From CAIOZA01 sp964464375 (GTDB lineage Bacteria > Bacteroidota > Ignavibacteria > Kapaibacteriales > UBA2268), in NCBI GenBank assembly GCA_964464375.1, contig CAYXFU010000001.1, positions 1-64,000 of the forward strand: a stretch of 64,000 bases of DNA. Reading direction: 5' to 3'. The notes beneath the pieces are model-generated. The model was not told where the DNA came from. It saw only the letters and a program-made list of their open reading frames with translations, and did not search any database. Position numbers and translations under genes: made by a program. Positions 8,301-16,810 of this stretch are shown in pieces; the stretch's first letter is position 1; the number at the start of each line of letters is the position of its first letter.

Positions 8301-8914
8301 AATGAAGCAACCTGTTTTTCGATTTCCTGAACTATATCCTGCACTCTTACTAAATCATTCTGAATATAACTTAATTTTCTGGTAGCTTCTTTGCGTCTTA
8401 ATTTATATTTGTTGATACCTGCGGCTTCGTCAACCAGATGTCTTCTTTCTTCGACTTTGCCACTAAGAATGGCTTCAACCATCTTGAGCTCAATTACTGA
8501 ATAAGAGTCGGCTCCCATACCGGTATCCATGAATAAATCTAGAATATCTTTTAGTCTGCAATTAGTATTATTAAGTAGATAGTTACTATCACCATCGCGG
8601 TATAAACGACGAGTAACAACAACATCAGAATATTCTGTTGGTAAGATATCTTTTGTATTTTCAAGAGTTAATGATACTTCTGATAATCCCAGAGGTTTAC
8701 GATTACCAGTGCCATTAAAAATCACATTCTCCATAACCTCAGAACGAAGAACTGTTGTTTTTTGTTCTCCAAGCACCCAACGGATTGCATCAACAACATT
8801 TGTTTTACCGCAACCATTAGGACCTACAACAGCAGTAATGCCTGGTGCAAATTTAAAGACTGTTCTATTAGCAAAGGATTTAAATCCAAATATTTCTAAC
8901 TTATTTAAATACAT
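5375..8914 (-). CDS. smc: Chromosome segregation ATPase SMC
   Basis: Full-length SMC of 1179 residues, acting in chromosome compaction and segregation. Visible parts in order: Walker A GPNGCGKTN (31-39); a first coiled coil (about 170-500); the hinge (about 505-660) ending in GGGLSKKEG; a second coiled coil; the ABC signature LSGGEKTL (from about 1083); and Walker B FCILDEVDAPLDD (about 1107-1119) followed by the H-loop VTHNKKTM. The coiled-coil arms are rich in Lys, Glu, Ser and Asn, as expected for an AT-rich genome. The kleisin partners ScpA and ScpB are not in the window. It stands apart from the kinase gene by about 110 bases, so it has its own promoter. Confidence 0.97.
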   Translation of the reverse strand: MYLNKLEIFGFKSFANRTVFKFAPGITAVVGPNGCGKTNVVDAIRWVLGEQKTTVLRSEVMENVIFNGTGNRKPLGLSEVSLTLENTKDILPTEYSDVVVTRRLYRDGDSNYLLNNTNCRLKDILDLFMDTGMGADSYSVIELKMVEAILSGKVEERRHLVDEAAGINKYKLRRKEATRKLSYIQNDLVRVQDIVQEIEKQVASLGRQASKTKRYNKLHIELKDLEHALIVSEYRSSHQILEQLNSELSQISNKKLESYKELQTNELFLKDLEVKFHNIDEEFQKALLNESTLNNELAENNQSIAVNQEKIRNLSANINRLDNEIEMSKRQDQVLNKKNIDDISYLNDLEKDLVQEEDILKITASNVKIAQDKVDIERNNISTQREEVLQIENEIRTLEHNNIKNAQRFSTLETKIQDSIEEIERLDIEIEKIDDTSKNLLLDKENHVLLVKSKEEEFAHETKLKNDLIHKIDLLKSKINELHIQQTKDKSAFEFLSSIAVTDDSSKFLVNLKEWLPSKEKPLLVELIDTEEKFRVAVEAALGDYARVFVVDTAKDAEFAMSALNSSNKGKAAFLCRESIPEISATKPSSKRIEGVYGLLSELVNVDNDLRNALRIILGNSLLVDNLDIAKSAIENSLSDRAITLNGEILEKSGVIKGGGLSKKEGITVGKVQRLDKLKKAINDLTDQIANEDNTLISNQDELKKINPDLIARQIRELESKLFSINSSISQIDYKKESLQNNISLIKENILHFETDSKILSQESLDSTDVVRNLKIALEKESLEYKNISSLLEEFLKELSARIDENKNTEHNKVKILSEISALRKDIENNTLQINNHKSRIKGYIAEIEQDQFAHKKCEKSLSALNVEVERISKLMNEAQSRREYLQQQKQSFEHQINNLEIDLNSLRKHNEKLLSTLHQTEIKISEINTKLNSIIERTSEDENGNINFDTFELPDEFSVQDTKEFIQDLKAKLIALGSVNFLALEEFEEQNQRLEIYKKQLKDLVDSEKTLQETIKEINKIAEEKFLITFTKIREHFQELFKKLFTDEGEADLKLTGDNLLECDIEIVAKPPGKRPHSIEMLSGGEKTLTSIAFLFGIYLVKPSPFCILDEVDAPLDDANIGKFIDMIREFSVKTQFLIVTHNKKTMESADTIYGITQEEEGISKIVSVKFENQNVLP

Positions 8915-9025
8915 TCATTTACCGTTAATTGGTGCAGTTTAGGACTAAGTGCAATACAAAATTCTATAACTTATCTAAAATTAACCACTATAACAAGACG
9001 GAATTTTCCACATGATGTTAAAAAA

Positions 9026-10267
9026 CTATGATATGTTTTTATGCGGTAATTCAACTGTGAACGTAGTACCTTTAGATGGAGAGGTATCTTTAATGTAGAT
9101 TTTGCCTTTGTGGTATTCGACTACAATTCTTTTACAAAGGCTTAAACCAAGTCCCCATCCACGCTTCTTGGTAGTAAAACCGGGGTAAAAAGCCTGCCGT
9201 CTCTGTTGGAGAGACATCCCTTTTCCATTGTCATTAAAATTAATAATTATTTTTGACTTAGTTTTAATCACATCAATTTTAATTTTTCCATTCTTGTTTT
9301 CGATTGCTTCAGCCGAATTTTTAATTAAATTTTCTATAACCCAAGCAAATAATTCTGGATTAATTTTAGTGATTATATTTGTTGAGTATGTTCTTACTAT
9401 CTCAACTTTTCTACCGAGATGAGGTAATCTTTTTTCAAAGTATCCACAGACATTTTCAATTAATTCATTAAGATTTTCTTTATGGAGTTCAGGTTGAGAC
9501 CCGATTTTAGAAAATCTTGTAGCTATCATGTTAAGCCTGTTTATATCATTTTCCATTTCCTCAAGAGTATCATTAAAAGATTTTGGATCGTTATCATTGA
9601 ATTTCAATATCTCGATCCATGCTAGTAAACTTGAAAGAGGTGTACCTAGCTGATGAGCGGCTTCTTTAGCCATACCAACCCATACTTTAGATTCTTCGCT
9701 TCTTCTTATATTACTAAAGGCTATATATCCTATAAGAATGAAAACTGCTATGATAAAAATTTCCAAAAGTGGGAAAATTTTCAATCTGTCAATCAGAGGA
9801 GAATGAGAAAAGTAAAATTTGGCAATAACCAAACCTTTGTCCTTAATGATTCTCGGTTCATACTCACCCTTCATTTTTTGAATCATTTGCTTTAATTGAA
9901 TCAATTGCTGACTTGGTTTGAGAGAACTATCGAGTTTGATGTTTAATGTGTAATATTCATAGGGTAACGATGGTTCATCTTTAGCGTCGGTTATAATTAC
10001 AGGAAATGTGATCATAGGTACAATTTGATTTATCAATACTTCCATTGAACTTGCATCCTGTGTCGGATCAATATATTTATCGTAGAGATTGGTATAGAGT
10101 TCAATTGATTTTTTTTCTCTATCTATCAATTCATCAACAATCAAATTGGTGAAATAAATAGCAGTAATAACAATAAGTAATCCAACAGAAACCAAAATGA
10201 TCTTAATCTGCCATTTTGAAATAGATTGAAGTATTAGTTTTTCTAAAATTCTGCTTTTAAACCACAT
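9026..10267 (-). CDS. Membrane sensor histidine kinase, orphan
   Basis: 413 residues. One transmembrane helix at about 21-44 and a second at about 166-185 flank an extracytoplasmic sensor of roughly 120 residues. The phosphoacceptor box EAAHQLGTPLSSL places the histidine at 205. The catalytic domain shows the N box (NLIKNSAEAI), G1 (NDNGKGM) and the G2 lid (GWGLGLSLCKRIV). It is the last gene of a unit with hisS and panC (15-base gap to hisS), but no response regulator is nearby, so its target cannot be deduced. The signal sensed is unknown. Confidence 0.88.
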   Translation of the reverse strand: MWFKSRILEKLILQSISKWQIKIILVSVGLLIVITAIYFTNLIVDELIDREKKSIELYTNLYDKYIDPTQDASSMEVLINQIVPMITFPVIITDAKDEPSLPYEYYTLNIKLDSSLKPSQQLIQLKQMIQKMKGEYEPRIIKDKGLVIAKFYFSHSPLIDRLKIFPLLEIFIIAVFILIGYIAFSNIRRSEESKVWVGMAKEAAHQLGTPLSSLLAWIEILKFNDNDPKSFNDTLEEMENDINRLNMIATRFSKIGSQPELHKENLNELIENVCGYFEKRLPHLGRKVEIVRTYSTNIITKINPELFAWVIENLIKNSAEAIENKNGKIKIDVIKTKSKIIINFNDNGKGMSLQQRRQAFYPGFTTKKRGWGLGLSLCKRIVVEYHKGKIYIKDTSPSKGTTFTVELPHKNIS

Positions 10268-10282
10268 AATTTTACTAAATAA

Positions 10283-11530
10283 TTAGAATTCATAATTGGG
10301 TATATCAGTTACAGGAACTTCTTCTTGAAAACCATCATTCATGTTTTTGATCAACACGGATTGATTGTTAACTTCATTCTCCCCTACAATTACCGCAAAC
10401 CTTGCATTTAAGCGATTAGCTTCTCTCATTTGAGATTTCATTGAACGTCTGATCAGATCGGTACCGACTATTAATCCACGTTCACGCAATTGACTAGCAA
10501 CTGAATGAGCATAAGTAATTGAAGAATCTCCTAATGAAATCACAAAACAATCTACATGATCATTCCAGTTCTTAAATGTTTCCATCTGCTCAAGAATGAT
10601 CAATATTCTCTCTACACCAAGTGCAAAACCGACAGCAGGTGTGGGTTTGCCACCAAGCTGTGCAAAAAGTCCATCGTACCTTCCCCCGCCTCCGAATGAA
10701 TCCTGAGAACCCAGATGGTTACTCTGAAATTCGAATACTGTGTGACAATAATAATCTAGTCCTCTAACAAGATTGTTGTCAATGTTGAATTTGATATTTG
10801 AATCTTTAAGATTTTTCTTGACAGATTCAAAATGATTCAAACTGATATCATCGAGATAATCTAATATTAGAGGTGCGTTTTCAACTATCTTTTTGTCATT
10901 ATCATCTTTTGAATCGAGAACCCTTAGTGGGTTTGTTTCGATACGCTGCTTACTGTCATAGGACAATTGTTCTTCAACACTTTTCAGGTAAGCAACCAAA
11001 GCTTTTCTATAATTTTCACGTGAAATTTCATTACCAAGAGAATTTAGTTTGAGAGAATAATCGGTGATGCCGATAGCTTTAAATAATGAATCGGCTAATA
11101 ATATGATCTCAACATCACTTTCTGGATAAGGAGAACCAAGACATTCAGCTCCATATTGATGGAACTGACGCAGTCTTCCTTTTTGAGGTCTTTCATATCT
11201 AAAGAAAGGACCAAAGTACCATAATCTTTGAATAGGGTTCTGATTGAGTAGATTATTCTGAATTACACTACGAACTAATGAAGCTGTCATCTCCGGTCTT
11301 AATGTAATTGACTCACCTCCTTTGTCTTCAAAAGTGTACATTTCTTTATTAACAATGTCAGTTGCTTCACCTATACTTCTGTGAAATACTTCTGTCTTTT
11401 CGAATATTGGTGTTCTGAGTTCATTATAGCAGAATTTTTCAGAAACTCTTTTGAATATCTCTTCAACAAAATGCCACTGGAATATTGAATCAGGCAGTAT
11501 GTCTTTGGTGCCTCTAACGGATTGAATCAT
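10283..11530 (-). CDS. hisS: Histidyl-tRNA synthetase
   Basis: Class II aminoacyl-tRNA synthetase charging tRNA-His with histidine; 415 residues, the normal length. Motifs: N-terminal RGTKDILP; the TLRPEMT segment at 76-82; motif 2 FRYERPQKGRLRQFHQ at 110-125; the histidine-specific LVRGLDYY at 254-261; the GGGGRYDGL loop at about 280-288; motif 3 VGFALGVERI at 300-309; and the anticodon-binding domain from about 325. It lies between panC and the kinase gene with 15-base gaps, consistent with one transcript. Confidence 0.97.
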   Translation of the reverse strand: MIQSVRGTKDILPDSIFQWHFVEEIFKRVSEKFCYNELRTPIFEKTEVFHRSIGEATDIVNKEMYTFEDKGGESITLRPEMTASLVRSVIQNNLLNQNPIQRLWYFGPFFRYERPQKGRLRQFHQYGAECLGSPYPESDVEIILLADSLFKAIGITDYSLKLNSLGNEISRENYRKALVAYLKSVEEQLSYDSKQRIETNPLRVLDSKDDNDKKIVENAPLILDYLDDISLNHFESVKKNLKDSNIKFNIDNNLVRGLDYYCHTVFEFQSNHLGSQDSFGGGGRYDGLFAQLGGKPTPAVGFALGVERILIILEQMETFKNWNDHVDCFVISLGDSSITYAHSVASQLRERGLIVGTDLIRRSMKSQMREANRLNARFAVIVGENEVNNQSVLIKNMNDGFQEEVPVTDIPNYEF

Positions 11531-11545
11531 ATTTTTATTCCCTTT

Positions 11546-12406
11546 TTATTTTCCTGGAATTGTAACTAAAGCATTGTCAATTAATCTAGTTCGACCTTGA
11601 TAAACTGCTACGAGTAAAACTACTTTCTGTCCTGGTTTAAACTCATCAGGTTCATCAAAATTATCAGAATCAGCTGCGGAAGCATAATCAATTTTTATAG
11701 AACTAAGTTTCCTAAGAGTATTGTGCATTACTCCGTTAATAATTTTTCTTCTGCTTTCACCATTCATAATAGCTTGTGTTGCATCGTTCAAAGCAGAGTA
11801 AATAATTACTGCAAATTTTCTCTCTTCAGGATTAAGATAAATATTCCTACTGCTCATTGCCAGTCCATCAGGTTCACGAAGAGTTGGTGCAACAACAATT
11901 TTAATGTCAAATAATAGTTCTTTTGTCATTTGCTTGATTACCAGAGTCTGCTGATAGTCCTTTTGTCCAAAAACTGCAACATGCGGTTTGATAGCATTAA
12001 ATAGCTTAGCAACAACAGTTGAAACGCCAATGTAGTGAGTTGGTCTTAGTTTTCCTTCGAATTTGTCAGTAATTCCTGAAAGATGAACACTACTGTTAAA
12101 TCCACCAGGATACATATCTTCAACTTCCGGACAGAAAAGATAATGTACACCTGCTTGTTCTGCAATTTTTGTATCTTGTTTCAAATCTCTTGGATATTTT
12201 GAAAAATCCTCATTAGGAGCGAATTGAGTAGGATTGACGAAGAGATAAGTAACCAGAATATCTCCCAATTCCAAAGCTTTTTTCATCAGGCTAATGTGTC
12301 CATCATGGAAGAATCCCATAGTTGGTACACAAGAGATTATCTTTCCGTCTTTTCGCAAAGAATCAGCAATTGACTGCATTTCTGATACTCTATTTACAAT
12401 TTGCAT
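11546..12406 (-). CDS. panC: Pantothenate synthetase
   Basis: Joins pantoate and beta-alanine with ATP, the last step of vitamin B5 synthesis and a precursor step for coenzyme A. The 286 residues show PTMGFFHDGH (28-37, the HIGH-type nucleotide loop), VNPTQFAPNEDFSKYPR (about 57-73), FGQKDYQQ (146-153) and MSSRN (184-188, the KMSKS counterpart). No panB or panD is in the window. Gaps of 11 bases (from the YigZ-like gene) and 15 bases (to hisS) point to an operon. Confidence 0.96.
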   Translation of the reverse strand: MQIVNRVSEMQSIADSLRKDGKIISCVPTMGFFHDGHISLMKKALELGDILVTYLFVNPTQFAPNEDFSKYPRDLKQDTKIAEQAGVHYLFCPEVEDMYPGGFNSSVHLSGITDKFEGKLRPTHYIGVSTVVAKLFNAIKPHVAVFGQKDYQQTLVIKQMTKELLFDIKIVVAPTLREPDGLAMSSRNIYLNPEERKFAVIIYSALNDATQAIMNGESRRKIINGVMHNTLRKLSSIKIDYASAADSDNFDEPDEFKPGQKVVLLVAVYQGRTRLIDNALVTIPGK

Positions 12407-12417
12407 TCAACCCCTCA

Positions 12418-13026
12418 TTAATCAATTAATAAAGTTCCGCCACGACCTCTAGTGACAGAAGTTACTAAATTAGTAAATTCCTGAATTTTAGTAATAGGAA
12501 TATCTGAAATAATTTCAATAGTATCGGAAAATTTTTCTTCATTTTTGATTGAAAATTGGTCAAGCAGAGTTTTGATTGAAGCAAAATCTTCATAATTGCA
12601 GAAGATTTTTATTTTTTTGGTAATATATACTGGCTTCTTAATGCACTTTTCGAGTACCATTTGAGCAGCATCTGAATAAGCCCGAGCTAATCTTCCGGCT
12701 CCTAATTTTACTCCACCGTAATATCGGGTGACAACAACGATAATATCCTTAAAGTCATATTTATTCAAGATAAAATGTATAGGTTTACCGCCTGTTCCAC
12801 TTGGTTCACCATCGTCAGAAAATCGATATTCAAGACCCTGAGAACCGACAACATATGCATAACAATGGTGCCGAGCATCCCAATGAGCTGATTTAATCGC
12901 ATGGAGCACTCCTTGTGCTTTTTCTTTAGAGTCAACAGGATAAGCCTGTCCAATAAATCTTGATTTACTAATTATAATTTCACTTTCCTTTTGTTCTTCA
13001 ATAGTATAATAAATATCTGAATCCAT
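12418..13026 (-). CDS. YigZ/IMPACT family protein (UPF0029)
   Basis: About 202 residues. The N-terminal IMPACT domain contains SKSRFIGQ, SAHWDARHHCYAYVVG, RFSDDGEPSGTGGKPI and VVVTRYYGGVKLGAGRLARAY, all diagnostic. The C-terminal part is the ferredoxin-like UPF0029 domain. The biochemical role of the bacterial family is not settled; the eukaryotic relative IMPACT regulates GCN2. I prefer the start at 13026 (MDSDIYYTIEE) because the fold begins there; the ATG at 13047 would leave only 15 bases to the divergent bshA start. First gene of the unit with panC, hisS and the kinase. Confidence 0.9.
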   Translation of the reverse strand: MDSDIYYTIEEQKESEIIISKSRFIGQAYPVDSKEKAQGVLHAIKSAHWDARHHCYAYVVGSQGLEYRFSDDGEPSGTGGKPIHFILNKYDFKDIIVVVTRYYGGVKLGAGRLARAYSDAAQMVLEKCIKKPVYITKKIKIFCNYEDFASIKTLLDQFSIKNEEKFSDTIEIISDIPITKIQEFTNLVTSVTRGRGGTLLID

Positions 13027-13062
13027 CGACTTACAACACATTAACATTAAAAAAAGAAATAT

Positions 13063-14187
13063 ATGAATATAGGAATTGTTTGTTATCCAACTTATGGAGG
13101 AAGTGGCATAGTTGCAACAGAACTGGGCTCAGAACTTGCCCGACAAGGTCACAAAGTACACTTTATCAGTTACGCATTACCTACTCGTTTGGATAAATTT
13201 CAAAATAATATTTTTTATCATGATGTTGAATTTCCTCACTATCCGTTATTCGACCATCAATTATATACTCTAGCACTTGCCGGAAAAATAATAGACGTTA
13301 TCAAGTATGAAAAAATTGATATTCTACATGTTCATTATGCTATACCCCATACTATCAGCGGGATTCTTGCGAAGCAGATCATGGGTGAAACTCATAACTT
13401 CAAATTAGTTACAACTTTACATGGAACTGATATAACTCTTGTGGGCCTTGAACCGGCATTTCATCCTTTGGTGAAATATTCTCTGGATCAATCTGATGCT
13501 GTGACTGCAGTATCAAATTATCTTGCAGAAAAAACTGTTCAGAATTTTAACCCATCAAATAAAATTGAAGTGATTTACAATTTTATAGACCCGGAATTTT
13601 ACAAGCGTCACGACACCTATAATCTTAAGAGTCAGTTGGCTCCTTATGGTGAAAAGGTACTTATGCATATTTCCAATTTCAGACCTGTGAAGAGAGTATC
13701 TGACACCATAAAAATTTTAAAAGAAATAATAAAGAAGCATTCTGCAAAATTGCTTTTAGTTGGTGATGGACCCGACAGAACTGAATGTGAAAATCTGGTT
13801 AGAGAATTAAATCTTAATGAACATGTTAGATTTTTAGGGAAACAAACATCGATAGTTGAACTCCTTTCGATTGCTGATTTATTCCTATTGCCAAGTCAGT
13901 CAGAGAGTTTTGGATTGTCGGCTCTTGAAGCAATGAGTTGCGGAGTACCAGTCATCGGTTCTAACATTGGTGGAATACCCGAAGTAGTTGCACACGGAGA
14001 AACTGGTTATGTTGCTGAATTAGGTGATGTCGAGCGTATGGCCAAATATGCTATATCGTTATTTGACAATCCTAAAAAGTTAAAGATATTTTCTGAAAAT
14101 GCCAGAAAGGTAGCAATTGAAAAATTCGACAGCAACATTATAGTACCTCAGTACATAAAGCTTTACGAGAGACTTTTGAATAATTAA
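13063..14187 (+). CDS. bshA: N-acetyl-glucosaminyl L-malate synthase BshA
   Basis: GT4-family glycosyltransferase making GlcNAc-malate from UDP-GlcNAc and malate, the first step of bacillithiol synthesis. The 374 residues begin with MNIGIVCYPTYGGSGIVATE, the BshA N-terminal signature, and include GTDITLVG, HISNFRPVKR and the C-terminal ESFGLSALEAMSCGVPVIG with the E-x7-E motif that binds the sugar nucleotide. Bacillithiol is known from Bacillota, Deinococcus and Bacteroidota/Chlorobi; bshB and bshC are not in the window. It is transcribed divergently from the YigZ-like gene with almost no intergenic space, and its stop overlaps the stop of the convergent M14 gene by 4 bases. Confidence 0.94.
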   Translation: MNIGIVCYPTYGGSGIVATELGSELARQGHKVHFISYALPTRLDKFQNNIFYHDVEFPHYPLFDHQLYTLALAGKIIDVIKYEKIDILHVHYAIPHTISGILAKQIMGETHNFKLVTTLHGTDITLVGLEPAFHPLVKYSLDQSDAVTAVSNYLAEKTVQNFNPSNKIEVIYNFIDPEFYKRHDTYNLKSQLAPYGEKVLMHISNFRPVKRVSDTIKILKEIIKKHSAKLLLVGDGPDRTECENLVRELNLNEHVRFLGKQTSIVELLSIADLFLLPSQSESFGLSALEAMSCGVPVIGSNIGGIPEVVAHGETGYVAELGDVERMAKYAISLFDNPKKLKIFSENARKVAIEKFDSNIIVPQYIKLYERLLNN

Positions 14188-16526
14188 TTTATGATTATTT
14201 TTCTATAGATTTTTTTGCTTTCTAAATCTAAACTCAAGATATATATTCCAGCAGGCAGATCAAGTTTGATCTTACTTTCTTCAAAATTCATGAAGTATTT
14301 AGTAAATAAATCTTTACCATTTAAATCTGTGATTCGTAATAGTCCTGTTACATTTAAATCTGATTTAATAATTAAATCATCACCGGATTTTAATGGATTT
14401 GGAAAAATTAATATTTGATTTTCTTCAATATTTTTATATGAAACATCAGATATATTGTCATAAATTCTAAGAATGATATTATCCAGAAAAAATCCATCTT
14501 CGTGAACAAATGGATCTGATAACATTCCAAAACGAATTAGAATACCATTTCCAATAAATTTTTTGAGATTAATTTTTTTTGATTGCCATAAAAGAGATGT
14601 CCCAGTAAAACCATGCTCACCACTACCAATACTGGTTTTATTCTTAGTTGATCCTTCAATCATACGATCTGCAATTAACTTTTGCCAGGTTTTTCCCTGA
14701 TCTGAGGATATCTCAACAACACCAAAGTCAAATGAAGGTTCTGTATGCCAATATGCTTCGAAGAGCAGTTCTGCATTGTTACAATTTAGATCTACTGGTT
14801 TTAACATTGTTAAATAATTCATTGTCGAGTCAGAATAATTGCCTGAAGGAGAATCTGATATTACCATACTTTTTCTTCCAGGATCATAATATGGACCCCA
14901 TAAGCCTTTATCCCAAGTACCGGACAGAGAGCCATTGGTATATAGATTGATATCTTTGTAAGAGTAAACAGGAATAGAGAATACATCCTCCCTGTCGCAA
15001 CCATCCTGATTAATAACAATACTAAAAGGCACATCTGTACCATTTATTAGAATCCTTCTGTCAATTTCCACAGTAAATACTATATCTTTCTTTTCACCGG
15101 GATTTAAATTAGAAATAAGTACTGTATCCTTGATAATGAAACCTATCACATTAGGATGAACAAATACTTTTACAGCTTTGGATTGTAGATTTACTCCAAT
15201 ATTTATTAATGTTAGTTTCAGGGATGTTCCATTTTTATCATTTATTAGTTCAATATTCAAAGGTCTGATATTATAATCTGCAGACCATATTACCTGATAA
15301 TTCATAAATATATTATCATATCCATGTTTAAGAATTCTATCGGGTGTTGTCCAAAAATTATCATCTAAAGTACCGATTTCTGGAGTAAATGCAAATATTT
15401 TGCTTTTATTATTAATCTCAGTGTACATCCAATCATCGGATGATCCTCTAGTTGCATAATTCACAGTTTGAATATCTCTACCGGTAAGATAGTTTGTATT
15501 TTTTGTAAATTCAAAACCTTGACTTCTGAATAAGTTTGAATCATTTGTTTCTTGTTCAAGAGCACTGAATGGGAAGACAAGAAGATTACTATAAGTGTGG
15601 TAATTTAAAGCAATTTTAATATTTTGTCCCAAACAAAAATCTCGAATAGCTTGAGTTTCAGGTTCTGAAAAGGGCGAAGCACCACGATATGTATTATCAG
15701 TTGGTTTATCAGAAGATCCAAAATTGGGAGCATCCCAGAATTCCATAGGACCATAATTTCGATTTAGATCAATACCAAATGTAGAATCGGTTGTTTGTCG
15801 TCTATTTTTACGCCACAATCCTCCCCCTTTTGGTGCCGAAATCTCATTAAAATAATATCCATCAGGATTTATAACTGGAATGAAATATATTGTCCTATTA
15901 TTCCAGAGATAAATGGTTTCAGGATCATTTACGCTTAATTTAGCAAAAAAATCGTATAAGAAATAAATAACAGTTGTTACCGAACCAGGCTCTCTTGCAT
16001 GATGTAAACTTGTTAATAAAATTCTATTATCTGATTTAGGATTCCCAAATGTATAAGAATAAATTGGTTTACCTTCGATTGACCTACCAATTTCAATTTT
16101 TGTAAAAGAAAATTTTGGATAATATACTGAGAGTGAATCTAATTTTGTATATATTTCGTCTAAGGTAAAATACCCACCTAGAGAACCTAATGAAAATTTT
16201 CCGGTTGATAACATAGATGGATGCTTCAGTTTAGAAAATTGATCAAATTTTAATTCGTAATCTTTTATCATATCCGGAATTATTACATCGAATCTAGCTC
16301 CTAAGAGATGAATACGATTTAACTCTGAGTCATCTAGAACTACTTCACACCATGTGTTTTTCTTGATTTGTGAATTTTCTAAATCAATACCTAAATTTTG
16401 AAATTTTTCATAAGTAAATTCACTATTAAAATAAACTTTTACCATTGAATATTTTGCAAAAGTTATATAATCTGTAAAGAAAAGTATGATCACTATGAAC
16501 AGTAATAAAATTTTAGCCTTTTTCAT
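14184..16526 (-). CDS. Secreted zinc carboxypeptidase (M14) with T9SS sorting domain
   Basis: A 780-residue exported metallopeptidase. The signal segment is residues 1-24. An N-terminal propeptide-like region (25-100) precedes the M14 catalytic domain (about 115-420). Zinc ligands are His176 and Glu179 in HHAREPG and His310 in NYHTYS; the substrate-binding Asn/Arg pair is in NRNYG (255-259); the catalytic glutamate is Glu383 in FTPEIGT. This order matches carboxypeptidase T-like enzymes. A beta-rich region (about 420-690) contains a jelly-roll-like stretch with EHGFTGTSLLWQS. The final 80 residues form a T9SS type-A domain with FPNP entry and a hydrophobic end (KIYRKIIIN). All catalytic residues are intact, so it should be active outside the cell in protein turnover or scavenging. 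Confidence 0.9.
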   Translation of the reverse strand: MKKAKILLLFIVIILFFTDYITFAKYSMVKVYFNSEFTYEKFQNLGIDLENSQIKKNTWCEVVLDDSELNRIHLLGARFDVIIPDMIKDYELKFDQFSKLKHPSMLSTGKFSLGSLGGYFTLDEIYTKLDSLSVYYPKFSFTKIEIGRSIEGKPIYSYTFGNPKSDNRILLTSLHHAREPGSVTTVIYFLYDFFAKLSVNDPETIYLWNNRTIYFIPVINPDGYYFNEISAPKGGGLWRKNRRQTTDSTFGIDLNRNYGPMEFWDAPNFGSSDKPTDNTYRGASPFSEPETQAIRDFCLGQNIKIALNYHTYSNLLVFPFSALEQETNDSNLFRSQGFEFTKNTNYLTGRDIQTVNYATRGSSDDWMYTEINNKSKIFAFTPEIGTLDDNFWTTPDRILKHGYDNIFMNYQVIWSADYNIRPLNIELINDKNGTSLKLTLINIGVNLQSKAVKVFVHPNVIGFIIKDTVLISNLNPGEKKDIVFTVEIDRRILINGTDVPFSIVINQDGCDREDVFSIPVYSYKDINLYTNGSLSGTWDKGLWGPYYDPGRKSMVISDSPSGNYSDSTMNYLTMLKPVDLNCNNAELLFEAYWHTEPSFDFGVVEISSDQGKTWQKLIADRMIEGSTKNKTSIGSGEHGFTGTSLLWQSKKINLKKFIGNGILIRFGMLSDPFVHEDGFFLDNIILRIYDNISDVSYKNIEENQILIFPNPLKSGDDLIIKSDLNVTGLLRITDLNGKDLFTKYFMNFEESKIKLDLPAGIYILSLDLESKKIYRKIIIN

Positions 16527-16810
16527 TGAAATTAATTATATGTTATTAATAAATAATAAAAAATACATTTTTGCTGTAACAAACTTACATTTTAATTGTT
16601 ATTACTGATAGATAAAGAATATATTGTTTTTATTATTTTAAATTGAACGGTAAGTATTCAAATATTATAATTTTTATTTTTTGCAATGTGGAAATGTTTA
16701 ATTTGGTTTAATACTTTTTTTTTATTAATATAGTGTGTTAAAAATATAAAATTTCAAATTTTCGATTAATAATTATATTATTTTTTTTCAATTCACCGGA
16801 GTTACTTATT
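16527..16810. other. Divergent promoter region between two T9SS genes
   Basis: These 284 bases, extremely AT-rich with long T runs, separate the divergent M14 peptidase and IgGFc-domain genes. They must hold both promoters. A CCGGAG ribosome-binding site sits about 10 bases before the start at 16811. I see no gene or repeat of note and cannot place the promoters exactly. Confidence 0.5.
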
